Part shown: in pieces, positions 17,673-27,086 of the stretch | Layout of the letters: each line of letters starts with the position of its first letter | How positions within the stretch are numbered: the first letter of the stretch is position 1 | Assembly: GCF_042432905.1 (NCBI RefSeq) | Contig: NZ_JBHLWI010000032.1 | Coordinates: 24,489-88,488 of the forward strand | Length of the DNA: 64,000 nucleotides | Origin: Fontibacter flavus | GTDB taxonomy: Bacteria; Bacteroidota; Bacteroidia; Cytophagales; Cyclobacteriaceae | Direction: 5' to 3' | The notes under the pieces: model-generated | Database searches by the model: none | What the model was told of the DNA's origin: nothing | What the model saw: only the letters and a program-made list of their open reading frames with translations | Position numbers and translations under genes: made by a program

Positions 17673-18761
17673 ATGGATCAGACAAAACTGATGCTCCCTC
17701 CCTATCTCAAAGCACTTGCAGTCCTACTGCTTATTATCGTCATTGTTTTTATTTTGGTGCTTGGAAAGGGGATTTTAGTACCCCTTTTTTTGGCGGGATT
17801 CATTTCTGCATTATTGGTACCCCTAGGAAATTGGCTGGAAAGCAAAAACGTATCCCGAACGCTAAGTTCCATCCTTGCTCTGTTATCAGGGATTCTGGGA
17901 ATCTTGGGAATTCTAACATTTATCGCCTTTCAAGTGGCCAGTTTCAGTCGTGATCTTGAAAATGTAGGTGAAAAATTAAATCGGTATTTAAATCAAATCG
18001 AAACTTTTCTGAGCGATAAGCTGCAAATAGAAATCGGAATCGGAAAAGGGATTGATCAGGAATACCTGATCAGCCTACTTCAGACCAATAGTAAATCAGT
18101 GGCTGATTTTATATTGGGGACACTGGGCTCTCTTTCCTCATTTCTCCTGTTAATTGTATTCATTTTCTTTTTTTTACTGTACAGAGATCATTTAACGACT
18201 TTTATTTCACATCTATTTAAAAACCAAAAACCTGAAAAAGTAAATCAGGAAATCAAAAATCTGCGAAAAGTAATCCAACAGTACATCATTGGCGTACTGA
18301 AAGTCATGGCCATACTAGCTGTACTCAATACAGCAGTACTATTTGGATTAGGCATCAAACATGCTGTGTTCTTTGGTGTATTTGCGGGTGTTTTGAATAT
18401 CATCCCATTCCTTGGACCTTTTTTGGGAGCTGTTTTGCCGACTATTTTTGCTTTCCTGACCAAAGATAGCCTTTGGTATCCCATTGGTGTAGTTGCTGCT
18501 TTTCAGGTGATCCAAATAATTGAAAGTAATTTTCTTACTCCAAAAATTGTTGGAAGCAATGTCAACCTGAATGCCTTTATTACCTTTGTGGGCCTAATGG
18601 CAGGTGCCTCGATTTGGGGTGTGGCCGGAATGATCATTATCATCCCTTCGTTGGCCGTATTGAGACAAATATTTGAGCTCAGTGAATCAACCAAGCCCTT
18701 TGCTTTGTTATTTGGAGAAGAAAAGAATAACCAAACTGATGAAAACACTGATACGACTTAG
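17673..18761 (+). CDS. AI-2E family transporter (PerM/UPF0118), copy 1
   Basis: The 362-residue membrane protein has an N-terminal pair of TM helices (LLIIVIVFILVLGKGILVPL, with the family Pro-Leu), a soluble middle region around residues 100-150, then about five TM helices. Near the end are the conserved family segments FGVFAGVLNIIPFLGPFLG and ESNFLTPKIVGS. The family has been linked to autoinducer-2 export or Na+/H+ antiport, and the true substrate is uncertain. The next gene starts within its last codons. A second family member is at 32424. Confidence 0.88.
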   Translation: MDQTKLMLPPYLKALAVLLLIIVIVFILVLGKGILVPLFLAGFISALLVPLGNWLESKNVSRTLSSILALLSGILGILGILTFIAFQVASFSRDLENVGEKLNRYLNQIETFLSDKLQIEIGIGKGIDQEYLISLLQTNSKSVADFILGTLGSLSSFLLLIVFIFFFLLYRDHLTTFISHLFKNQKPEKVNQEIKNLRKVIQQYIIGVLKVMAILAVLNTAVLFGLGIKHAVFFGVFAGVLNIIPFLGPFLGAVLPTIFAFLTKDSLWYPIGVVAAFQVIQIIESNFLTPKIVGSNVNLNAFITFVGLMAGASIWGVAGMIIIIPSLAVLRQIFELSESTKPFALLFGEEKNNQTDENTDTT

Positions 18762-19680
18762 CTTGCTGCTGCCCTTATTGGCAATGCTTCTCTTCGCATC
18801 CTGCGATAGTCCTGAAGATAAAAAGGGGCGCTTTCTATTAAAAGGAAATGAAAAACTGATGGAAAATGACACCAAAGCAGCGGTAGATTTTTATTCGGAA
18901 GCACTTAAAATAGACCCTGATTATATAGATGCCCTTTATAACAGAGGGTTGGTTTACCAAAGACTCAATAGACTTGAAGACGCCATTGCTGATTATGGAA
19001 AGGTCCTGGTCAATGATCCAGTACATCAAAATAGCTTGTTTCAAAGGGGATTGGCTTTATTGGACAATGGTGAATATTACAAGGCGCTGGTGGATGCAGA
19101 AACACTGATTAAAACTTATCCAGATGAGTGGCAAAGTTATTTTATTCATGGCCTCATATCGGAGAGGATGGATAACTATGAAGCGGCATTGGTATCTTTT
19201 GATCGAGGTCTCACGCTCCAACCTGAAAACACTGACCTTCTTGTCAATAAAGCAACTATTCTGTTTTATCAAAAAAACTATGAGGAGGCGGATTTATTGT
19301 TGAAACAAGCGGAAGAACTTCAACCCAACGAAGCCAATATCTTCAACCTTCGTTCCATGATTGCTTTTGATCTGAATAATTATCAGAAAGCCTTTGATTT
19401 AGTGGAAAAAGCTATTCAACTGAATCAGAGGGAGCCTTATTATTATAACAATAGGGGCCTTTACCACTTATTTCTAGGGAATCTAGAGGCAGGTATTGAA
19501 GACATTAATTATTCATTGAAGCAGGACTCTAAAAACCTATTTGCGCTTAGAAACAAAGGAATCTACTACACCCTTAAAGGCGACAAAGAACTGGCTTTAA
19601 GATATCTGGAAGATGTATTCAGCAAAAGGCCCGAAATGGAATTGCTTCAGGAATATCTGGAAAGGGCTCAGACGCTCTGA
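18739..19680 (+). CDS. TPR-repeat lipoprotein
   Basis: The start is set at ATG 18739, overlapping the transporter gene by 23 nt, because MKTLIRLSLLLPLLAMLLFASC is a complete lipoprotein signal with Cys as the first mature residue. The mature part is about 290 residues with roughly seven TPR units, recognisable by ALYNRGLVYQRLNRLEDAIADY, SLFQRGLALLDNGEYYKAL, SYFIHGLISERMDNYEAAL and YYNNRGLYHLFLGNLEAGI. Location at the periplasmic face of a membrane is expected, acting as a protein-interaction scaffold. Its 3' end overlaps the convergent hybrid kinase gene by 13 nt. Confidence 0.85.
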   Translation: MKTLIRLSLLLPLLAMLLFASCDSPEDKKGRFLLKGNEKLMENDTKAAVDFYSEALKIDPDYIDALYNRGLVYQRLNRLEDAIADYGKVLVNDPVHQNSLFQRGLALLDNGEYYKALVDAETLIKTYPDEWQSYFIHGLISERMDNYEAALVSFDRGLTLQPENTDLLVNKATILFYQKNYEEADLLLKQAEELQPNEANIFNLRSMIAFDLNNYQKAFDLVEKAIQLNQREPYYYNNRGLYHLFLGNLEAGIEDINYSLKQDSKNLFALRNKGIYYTLKGDKELALRYLEDVFSKRPEMELLQEYLERAQTL

Positions 19681-22600
19681 TTGGCGATTTTGAGCACTTC
19701 TTTGATTTTTCTCAAAAGTTCTGAGGCATCAATAGGTTTGGCCACATAGCCATCAAAGCCGGTCTTGTCTATTCTGTCCATCACTTCGATTTTGTCAGCA
19801 GCTGAAAGGGCCAAAACAGGAACATTTGACATGGCTTTAATCTTTTCAGTAGCTTCAAACCCATTCATGACAGGCATTTGAATATCCATCAGAACGCAGT
19901 CGTATTCCCCGTCCTCAATTGCCTCAACAGCAAGCTTGCCATTGCTGACGCGATGGTACTGAATACCCCATTTTTTGATGATTTTTCCTAAAACCAAGGC
20001 ATTTACGTCATTATCCTCAGCCATCAGCAATTTCACTTCTGACAAGCTTTTTGGTCTGGAATAAGTCACCGGTGTCTCAGCTTGCGGAGTTGGCGCTTCC
20101 TTAGCTGCTTCGGTCTTTACTTCCTGGGAAGGCTTTACCTCCTCAACCGGTTTAACATCCTGTACTGATTTGACAGGAACTACCGGCTTTTGCTCGACTT
20201 TAGCATTTACCGAAGTTTGTGCGAATAATTTATCGAAGTTAATTTCGAAGAAGAAAGAGGATCCTACACCAACTTCAGAGTGAAGGTCAATTTTACTTCC
20301 CATAAGACCAAGAAGCTTCTTAGTGATCGAGAGACCAAGTCCTGTACCTCCGTATTTTTTACTGAAAGAATGTTGAACTTGATCAAATTCGTTAAAAATT
20401 CTTTCCTGATGTTCTTTGGCTATGCCTATACCATTATCCCTTACCTCAAAATAAACCTTGACTTTTGAATCTTTATTTTCTTTAATTTCAACTACCAATT
20501 CCACATTTCCATTATTCGTGAATTTCAATGCATTGGTAATCAGATTATTCAATATTTGCGCTAGTCGGACTTTATCTCCCTTCACTTCAAATCCCAGGTC
20601 ATTCTTCAGTTTCAGGCTAAGTTTATTACCACTGTCTTTGGCATGGAATTCCAATCCGCTGATCACATTCCTGACTACCTCTTCCAGGTTCATAGGACTC
20701 TTTTCAAGCGTTAGTTTCCCAGCCTCAATTTTCTGGAAATCTAAAAGGTCATTGATCATGGTGATCAAATTCTCTACAGCAAAATTGATGGTATTGAAAG
20801 CAGAGGCTTGAACAGAGGTATGATCGTCCTGAAGCAATGAATAAACAGAACCTGAAATTGCATTTAAAGGGGTCCTTAGTTCATGACTGATAATGGACAA
20901 AAATTCAGATTTCACCTGACTGGCTTTTAGCGCTTCTTCCTTGGCGTCTCTCAATCTGTCTTCAAATTTCTTCTGTTCCGTGATATCGGTCAGGTAGCCA
21001 TACCATACCACATCGCCGTTTTCCAACTCTTCTGGTTTGGCAGCTCCGAGTACCCACTTATAATTATTCGTACCTGGCTCAATTATCCTAAATTTACAGG
21101 TCCAGGAAGTCATTTTCCTAGCGGAGGATACTGTTGAAGTAAGTACGGTTGCAATATCTTCAGGATGCACTTTGGATATTGCTTTGCCTACATCCTTAAA
21201 TGCTGCCAACTCCTGTTCCTCAAGATCCAAGAGGTTTTTAATACCGGGACTTAGGTAAGTGAAGTTCATATCACCTTCTTTATCCACTACAAACTGATAA
21301 AGTGCTCCAGGGATATTCTCTGTCAAATGATAAAGGGCATCCATAGATTCATTCATGGATGTTTTGACAGTTATCTCCCTCTCAGAGATTTCATGGATAC
21401 TGGAAATCAAATAGTTTTGCCCTTGGATTTGGGTAAACTTAGTGGATATTTCCACCGTACTTTCATCCCCAGAAGCATTCTTGAAACTACTTTGGTACAG
21501 TTTATTCCCCTGCGAAGTCAATTGCTCCACATGATTGTCCCAAATTTCCTTTTCTATAAATAAAGGTTCAATATCACGGATTTCCTGAGGGAATTGATGG
21601 TTATTGGAAGGACTGTATTTTAATAAAGCTTGTTGATTGTAAAAAGTAATCTTGCCTGAGATATCCGTGATAAATACCGGATCAGGAGTCAAGTCAAATA
21701 TTTCCTTATATACAGACAATTGATTAAGATGCTGTTGATCTTTGGTAATGTCCTGAATAGTGCCAAAAACCCTGGGTGGTTTATTGGTCAGCATGTGGGC
21801 CCTACCTGCGAATTTTACCCACTTATATCCATCTTCACCAGCCTTGACCTGAAGCACCATATCAAAATCCTTACCCGAGGCGGTAAGGGAAGAAATGGCG
21901 TTTTTAACCAAAGTCTTATCCCCTGCAGCAAAGAGGTTTACCATATCTTCAATGGCAAATGCCGCATTTCTTTTTAATCCAAAAATATCGTAAATCTCTT
22001 CTGAAAAGTAGATGGCGTTATCCTGGGGCATTACTTCCCAGAAACCAATCTGACTGATCTTCTCACCTAAAACATAGAGTTCGTTGAGATTCTGCTTGTC
22101 TACTATCTGCTGTTGGATATCAGTTACATCCCGTCCTATAGCATAAAACTTGCCGACGATAAAGTGAACATTAAACTCAAACCATCTATAACTGCTGTTT
22201 TTCGAGAGAATCCTGGCGACAAAGTTGCTGTTTTTTCTCTCCTGTCTAACATCAAAAAGTAAAGACTTGACCATTTCTAGGTCATCAGGATGAAAATAGC
22301 TACAAAGCTCAATATTGACAATTTCTTCAGGATTATAACCTAATAATGGCTTTATAGAATTACTCACCCAAGTCAGAAATGATTCCTGACCAATACCGAT
22401 AAGATCAATGGAGTTTCTAAAGAAATATTGAGAGTCTTTTTTGGCAGGCAATCCCTGCCCTCTCATTTCCTTGCCCTTATAGAAAAGGAAATAGTTAGAT
22501 GCATTCTCTTGAGGCAATTCTAAGAAAAAGGTGTACTCAACCCCCATGAAAGTCAAAATCAACTCTTCATTGAAGATGTAGGAATTGATATCCAGTCCCA

Positions 22601-22763
22601 ATCCCACCAAACTTCGCTCATCCAAGAATTGACCTATTTGATTTTCAAAGGCTTGATTACTATAAAAAATATTATATGGATAAGAATCATCAGCCAAAAA
22701 AACCATTTCGCTGGATTCGAAAATTATCTTCTTAAAAGTATTATTAATACCTCTTTCTTTCAT
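19668..22763 (-). CDS. PAS-rich hybrid sensor histidine kinase/response regulator
   Basis: The 1031-residue protein has no clear TM segment, so a cytoplasmic sensor is likely. Several PAS/PAC modules fill residues 1-600 (for example SFLTWVSNSIKPLLGYNPEEI, DISGKITFYNQQALLKYSP and DVVWYGYLTDITEQKKFE). They are followed by HisKA with His627 in SHELRTPLNA, and HATPase_c with NLITNALKF, DNGIGIAKEH and GGTGLGLSI. A Pro/Val/Glu/Lys-rich linker leads to a REC domain (about 911-1031) with acidic residues in AEDND, phospho-acceptor Asp960 in LMDIQMP and a Lys in AKPID. No output domain follows, so phosphotransfer to an unlinked protein is expected. The signal is unknown. Confidence 0.93.
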   Translation of the reverse strand: MKERGINNTFKKIIFESSEMVFLADDSYPYNIFYSNQAFENQIGQFLDERSLVGLGLDINSYIFNEELILTFMGVEYTFFLELPQENASNYFLFYKGKEMRGQGLPAKKDSQYFFRNSIDLIGIGQESFLTWVSNSIKPLLGYNPEEIVNIELCSYFHPDDLEMVKSLLFDVRQERKNSNFVARILSKNSSYRWFEFNVHFIVGKFYAIGRDVTDIQQQIVDKQNLNELYVLGEKISQIGFWEVMPQDNAIYFSEEIYDIFGLKRNAAFAIEDMVNLFAAGDKTLVKNAISSLTASGKDFDMVLQVKAGEDGYKWVKFAGRAHMLTNKPPRVFGTIQDITKDQQHLNQLSVYKEIFDLTPDPVFITDISGKITFYNQQALLKYSPSNNHQFPQEIRDIEPLFIEKEIWDNHVEQLTSQGNKLYQSSFKNASGDESTVEISTKFTQIQGQNYLISSIHEISEREITVKTSMNESMDALYHLTENIPGALYQFVVDKEGDMNFTYLSPGIKNLLDLEEQELAAFKDVGKAISKVHPEDIATVLTSTVSSARKMTSWTCKFRIIEPGTNNYKWVLGAAKPEELENGDVVWYGYLTDITEQKKFEDRLRDAKEEALKASQVKSEFLSIISHELRTPLNAISGSVYSLLQDDHTSVQASAFNTINFAVENLITMINDLLDFQKIEAGKLTLEKSPMNLEEVVRNVISGLEFHAKDSGNKLSLKLKNDLGFEVKGDKVRLAQILNNLITNALKFTNNGNVELVVEIKENKDSKVKVYFEVRDNGIGIAKEHQERIFNEFDQVQHSFSKKYGGTGLGLSITKKLLGLMGSKIDLHSEVGVGSSFFFEINFDKLFAQTSVNAKVEQKPVVPVKSVQDVKPVEEVKPSQEVKTEAAKEAPTPQAETPVTYSRPKSLSEVKLLMAEDNDVNALVLGKIIKKWGIQYHRVSNGKLAVEAIEDGEYDCVLMDIQMPVMNGFEATEKIKAMSNVPVLALSAADKIEVMDRIDKTGFDGYVAKPIDASELLRKIKEVLKIANQSV

Positions 22764-22909
22764 TGAAAGTTAAATCTAAATATGATTCTTAAAGCTTAAA
22801 ACTGGGTGATAATTCAAATCATTATCATTTAACGTTGTAAACATACATTAATTTGTTTTTTGTACCAAATTTTTTGCTTTTAAAATGTATGAAAATGTTT
22901 TTTAACATA

Positions 22910-24127
22910 TTAAATCCCAAATTCAACCTGAAACATTCCTGCCCAAGAGTTGCCCGTATTGTTAAAACTACGCAAACCTTCTAGCCATTTATATCCAAAA
23001 TTTGCCTGTATTTTTATCCTATGACCGTTTATATAATGAGAATATCCTGCCAAAAGCTCATCCGCCCTATTTTGAAACTGGGCTATACTGGCATCAGGGG
23101 TCACTTTTGTATATCTTAAGGCTATTTCATTTTTTGGATCAAGCATTTTACTGATCTGGGAATTGAGTCCTTTTCCCACTGACACAAACCTGATATCTCC
23201 TTCTGCATTACTTGTAATTGGGTCTGATGAGGTTCTTTGCAGATACTCCACAGAAATTGCCAAACCCTGGTATTTAAATATACCATCGACGATAAAGCTG
23301 TCCATATTTCTTGTGGCAAACAATTCTGGTCCCAATTGCCCTCCTGTCCTATTGGCTTTATAATTTTTGGAAAAGGTTATCCCCAAAGCAAGCTTTGGTT
23401 TGGGTTCAAACTCCAAATCACCCTCTGAATAATCCCCACTGTTTGTAAACTTCCCAAATGGCAAATATTCCAAGCGACCGGTATAAGCCAAGCCATTGTT
23501 GATCGCAGGTGCATTTCTCCCATCCCCTGTGGAAATTACGCCTTTTAATTGAATAATTGAAGCATTCTTAAAAGGAATAGTCTGATAAAGAAACAATCCA
23601 AAATCCCTGTCAATGGTGAACAGGGCATTGGCCAAAGACCTGTCTGCAAACTGCTGATTTCCTGAACTGATCACCCTTTGCCTATTCCCCGGTAATTTGG
23701 ACTGACCAAAACCAATATAGAAGTTGTCATTGAACACATAATATAAAATAGCATCCCTGATTGGTTGGGCGACAAGACCGGATTCTAGATCAAGATCAGC
23801 CCTGGAAAACGCCAATTGAATATAATATTGAAGTTTTGGGTTGCCTACAAATCCATCGAAGCGCAACCTTAACCTCCTTACACGCATCTCAAACTGGTTC
23901 ACTTCAAAATCATCCCCATCAAGTGTATTAAATCCAGCACGGTTCTGCATCCTGAACCTAAAGTTCATCAGGAATACTGAGTCCTTAGAAAAGCCTATAC
24001 CCTCATCGACTTTGAGCAATGCCCTTTCATCAGACTCCACAGTCTGTGCCTCGCTAACAAGTATCGTTAGAAAAAAGAGGAGTGAAAAGGAAAGAAATTT
24101 TAAAACCTTTGAAATCAAACGGTGCAT
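22910..24127 (-). CDS. Outer-membrane porin, OprO/OprP-like
   Basis: The 405-residue protein has a signal peptide (KFLSFSLLFFLTILVSEAQ). It is rich in alternating beta-strand patterns and ends in Phe-Gly-Ile after VEFGI. The segment MRVRRLRLRFDGFVGNPKLQ, followed by YYVFNDNFYIGFGQSKLPG, is typical of the phosphate-selective porin O/P family in Bacteroidota. It should form a beta-barrel channel in the outer membrane. The specificity (phosphate or other anions) is not shown by the sequence. The gene is monocistronic, upstream of the kinase gene on the same strand. Confidence 0.85.
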   Translation of the reverse strand: MHRLISKVLKFLSFSLLFFLTILVSEAQTVESDERALLKVDEGIGFSKDSVFLMNFRFRMQNRAGFNTLDGDDFEVNQFEMRVRRLRLRFDGFVGNPKLQYYIQLAFSRADLDLESGLVAQPIRDAILYYVFNDNFYIGFGQSKLPGNRQRVISSGNQQFADRSLANALFTIDRDFGLFLYQTIPFKNASIIQLKGVISTGDGRNAPAINNGLAYTGRLEYLPFGKFTNSGDYSEGDLEFEPKPKLALGITFSKNYKANRTGGQLGPELFATRNMDSFIVDGIFKYQGLAISVEYLQRTSSDPITSNAEGDIRFVSVGKGLNSQISKMLDPKNEIALRYTKVTPDASIAQFQNRADELLAGYSHYINGHRIKIQANFGYKWLEGLRSFNNTGNSWAGMFQVEFGI

Positions 24128-24487
24128 AAAAGGCTGTTTATTGCCAATAAGTAAACAACTAATTCTTGTCCAATTTCAGAATTATTATGAAAAGAACAAG
24201 CGATTTTGAATCATTTAGGCAGATTATTTACAAAAAAAATCAGCATTTTTTTGTGATTTTTCACCAAAAACAAAACAATAGAAACCAATGACAGGGAACT
24301 ACATATAAAATCCATACAAGTGCTACCCCTTTTTTAATCTGTCAAATGAAATTTTGATCATTTTTTCAAACTCGTTTCATTAAAAGCAGCCCTAATTCAT
24401 GTTTTAAACAAATAGATTCAATAAATATCGCTTAAAGGGAACCCTAGGACCGCTCGATTCTAGCTTTAAATTTTCAATTCAATCGAA
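24128..24487. other. Intergenic region upstream of the porin gene
   Basis: About 360 bp of A+T-rich sequence with no convincing reading frame. It should contain the porin promoter on the minus strand. I see no strong repeat or RNA structure before the aconitase terminator at 24488. Confidence 0.5.
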
Positions 24488-24527
24488 CAAAAAAAGCCAA
24501 GCGGGATACCCACTTGGCTTCAATTTT
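24488..24527 (-). terminator. Terminator after aconitase gene
   Basis: The stem GCCAAGCGGG / CCCACTTGGC, with an A-run on its left side, is a T-run on the minus strand, 16 nt after the aconitase stop. Confidence 0.85.
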
Positions 24528-24542
24528 TTAATTCAAAAAGAA

Positions 24543-26804
24543 TTAGATACCTGCTTTAATCAAGTTCAATGCTGAACCTGCTTTAAACCATTCAATCTGT
24601 CCTTCATTATAAGTATGATTTACTTTGATCTCATTTCTTGAACCATCTGCATGGTTCAATACTACTGTCAAAGGCTTACCTGGTGCAAACTCTGTCAATC
24701 CAAGGATATCGATGGAATCATCCTCCTGGATCAGATCATAATCGGCAGGATTGGCAAAGGTCAGGGCAAGCATCCCCTGCTTTTTAAGGTTAGTCTCGTG
24801 GATTCTGGCAAATGATTTCACCAAAATAGCCCTAACACCCAAGAATCTCGGCTCCATAGCAGCATGCTCTCTGGAAGAACCTTCGCCATAGTTTTCGTCA
24901 CCAACGACAATAGAACCAATACCCTGAAGTTTATACTGACGCTGAACAGCAGGAACTTCTCCGTATTCACCAGTCAATTGGTTTTTCACCTTATTTGTTT
25001 CTTCATTGTAGGCATTGACTGCTCCAATCAACATATTATTGGAAATGTTGTCCAAATGACCTCTGTATCTCAACCAAGGTCCTGCCATGGAAATATGATC
25101 AGTGGTACATTTTCCTTTAGCCTTAATCAACAATTTCAGTCCTTTCAGGTCTGTTCCCTCCCAAGCTTTGAAAGGCTCCAATAGTTGTAATCTTTCAGAT
25201 TGAGGATCAACAATCACCTGCACTTTAGAACCGTCCTGCGCTGGGGCCTGATATCCTGCATCCTCTACCGCAAATCCTTTTGTAGGCAATTCCAAACCTT
25301 TTGGCTCGTCCAATTTTACCTGCTGACCATCTTCATTGGTCAAGGTATCTGTCATTGGATTGAAAGTCAGGTCACCGGCAATTGCCAATGCTGTAACGAC
25401 TTCTGGAGATGCTACAAAAGCATGTGTATTTGGGTTACCATCAGCTCTTTTCGCAAAGTTTCTGTTGAATGAAGTGATGATGGAGTTTTTCTCCTGCTTA
25501 TCGGCTCCATGACGTGCCCACTGACCGATACAAGGTCCACAGGCATTGGCCAATACGACACCGCCCATTTTCCCGAAAACATCCAGGAATCCATCTCTTT
25601 CAACTGTAAATCTTACCTGCTCAGAACCAGGAGTGATGGTGTATTCAGATTTTGCGATCAATTTTTTATCAACTGCCTGCTGAGCAAGTGAAGCAGCCCT
25701 GGAAATATCTTCATAAGAAGAGTTGGTACAGGAACCGATCAAACCTACGTCCAATTTAGCAGGCCATCCGTTTTCTTTCACTGCAGCAGCAAATTTAGAA
25801 AGCGGCCAAGCCAAATCCGGAGTAAATGGACCATTAACATGTGGTTCCAGCTCAGAAAGATTGATTTCAATTACCTGGTCAAAATATTTTTCAGGATTGG
25901 CATACACTTCAGCATCACCATTCAGGTGTTCTTTGATGGTATTGGCCATATCTGCAATATCACCTCTTTCAGTTCCTCTCAAGTAGGCTTCTGATTTTTC
26001 ATCATAACCGAAAATAGAAGTAGTGGCACCTATTTCTGCTCCCATATTACAGATCGTACCTTTACCAGTAGCGGACAAAGATCTTGCACCCTCTCCAAAG
26101 TATTCTACAACTGCACCGGTACCGCCTTTTACAGTCAGGATACCTGCCACTTTCAGGATAACGTCTTTAGCTGAAGTCCAACCTGATAATTTGCCTGTCA
26201 ACTTCACACCGATCAGTTTCGGGAACTTAAGTTCCCATGGAAGACCTGCCATCACATCGCAGGCATCTGCACCTCCGACACCGATAGCGATCATACCCAA
26301 ACCACCTGCATTTGGTGTATGGGAATCGGTACCGATCATCATACCACCTGGAAATGCGTAATTCTCCAATACTACTTGGTGGATGATACCAGCTCCCGGT
26401 TTCCAAAATCCGATACCATATTTATTGGAAACAGAAGACAAAAACTCATAAACTTCTCTGTTCTTATCTTTGGCCTTGTTCAAATCAGCAGTTGCCCCTA
26501 CCTCAGCTTGGATCAAGTGATCGCAGTGAACAGTAGATGGAACAGCTACTTTATCTTTTCCTGCCTGCATAAACTGCAAAAGAGCCATCTGTGCAGTAGC
26601 ATCCTGCATTGCAACTCTATCAGGATTGAAGTCTACATATGACACACCTCTTCCAAATGCCTCAGAGGCTTCACCCTGAGTGAGGTGCGCATACAATATT
26701 TTTTCTGTCAAGGTAAGAGGTCTTCCTACTGCTTTTCGGGCAGCCGATATCCTTGAAGGATATTTCTCATAGACCGCCTTGATCATTTCTATATCAAACG
26801 CCAT
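24543..26804 (-). CDS. acn: Aconitate hydratase (mitochondrial-type)
   Basis: The 753-residue TCA-cycle enzyme interconverts citrate and isocitrate with a [4Fe-4S] cluster. The cluster cysteines are in GSCTNSSYED and NACGPCIGQW, and the substrate-binding segment PGSEQVRFT is present. The C-terminal swivel domain has GEGSSREHAAMEPR, with the catalytic Ser/Arg region. The length and sequence type match eukaryote-mitochondrial-like aconitases (about 750-780 residues) rather than AcnA (about 890) or AcnB. A TATCTTTG -7 element lies about 50 nt upstream (26853-26860, minus). The gene is monocistronic. Confidence 0.95.
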   Translation of the reverse strand: MAFDIEMIKAVYEKYPSRISAARKAVGRPLTLTEKILYAHLTQGEASEAFGRGVSYVDFNPDRVAMQDATAQMALLQFMQAGKDKVAVPSTVHCDHLIQAEVGATADLNKAKDKNREVYEFLSSVSNKYGIGFWKPGAGIIHQVVLENYAFPGGMMIGTDSHTPNAGGLGMIAIGVGGADACDVMAGLPWELKFPKLIGVKLTGKLSGWTSAKDVILKVAGILTVKGGTGAVVEYFGEGARSLSATGKGTICNMGAEIGATTSIFGYDEKSEAYLRGTERGDIADMANTIKEHLNGDAEVYANPEKYFDQVIEINLSELEPHVNGPFTPDLAWPLSKFAAAVKENGWPAKLDVGLIGSCTNSSYEDISRAASLAQQAVDKKLIAKSEYTITPGSEQVRFTVERDGFLDVFGKMGGVVLANACGPCIGQWARHGADKQEKNSIITSFNRNFAKRADGNPNTHAFVASPEVVTALAIAGDLTFNPMTDTLTNEDGQQVKLDEPKGLELPTKGFAVEDAGYQAPAQDGSKVQVIVDPQSERLQLLEPFKAWEGTDLKGLKLLIKAKGKCTTDHISMAGPWLRYRGHLDNISNNMLIGAVNAYNEETNKVKNQLTGEYGEVPAVQRQYKLQGIGSIVVGDENYGEGSSREHAAMEPRFLGVRAILVKSFARIHETNLKKQGMLALTFANPADYDLIQEDDSIDILGLTEFAPGKPLTVVLNHADGSRNEIKVNHTYNEGQIEWFKAGSALNLIKAGI

Positions 26805-27086
26805 TGCTAGTTGTAATTTAAAGGTAATGTATGTATATTTTCAAATCGACCGCAAAGATAAAAAAACGGGGCAAAAATGGAAGTAAAATAACACTGTAGG
26901 CAAGCTTTTGACGAAAAATATCAGATTCCATTTAATTTATATCATTCAAGTCCAAAATTAACCACGGGATATTTCAATTTACCATAAGCATCTCCGCTAT
27001 TTTAGTGTTTAAAGTTGCCTAAAAAGATTTTCTTTGACATCCAAATCACTCTAATCAAAGAAGTTATTATTTCACCTTTCAGCTTC
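26805..27086. other. Intergenic region upstream of aconitase
   Basis: About 280 bp holding the aconitase promoter (TATCTTTG, minus, 26853-26860). No other feature is evident; short frames here are not convincing. Confidence 0.5.

Noticed and set aside
25723..26361. Long plus-strand frames opposite the aconitase gene
   Set aside because: They are antisense shadows of a highly conserved gene and have no domain, signal or promoter support.
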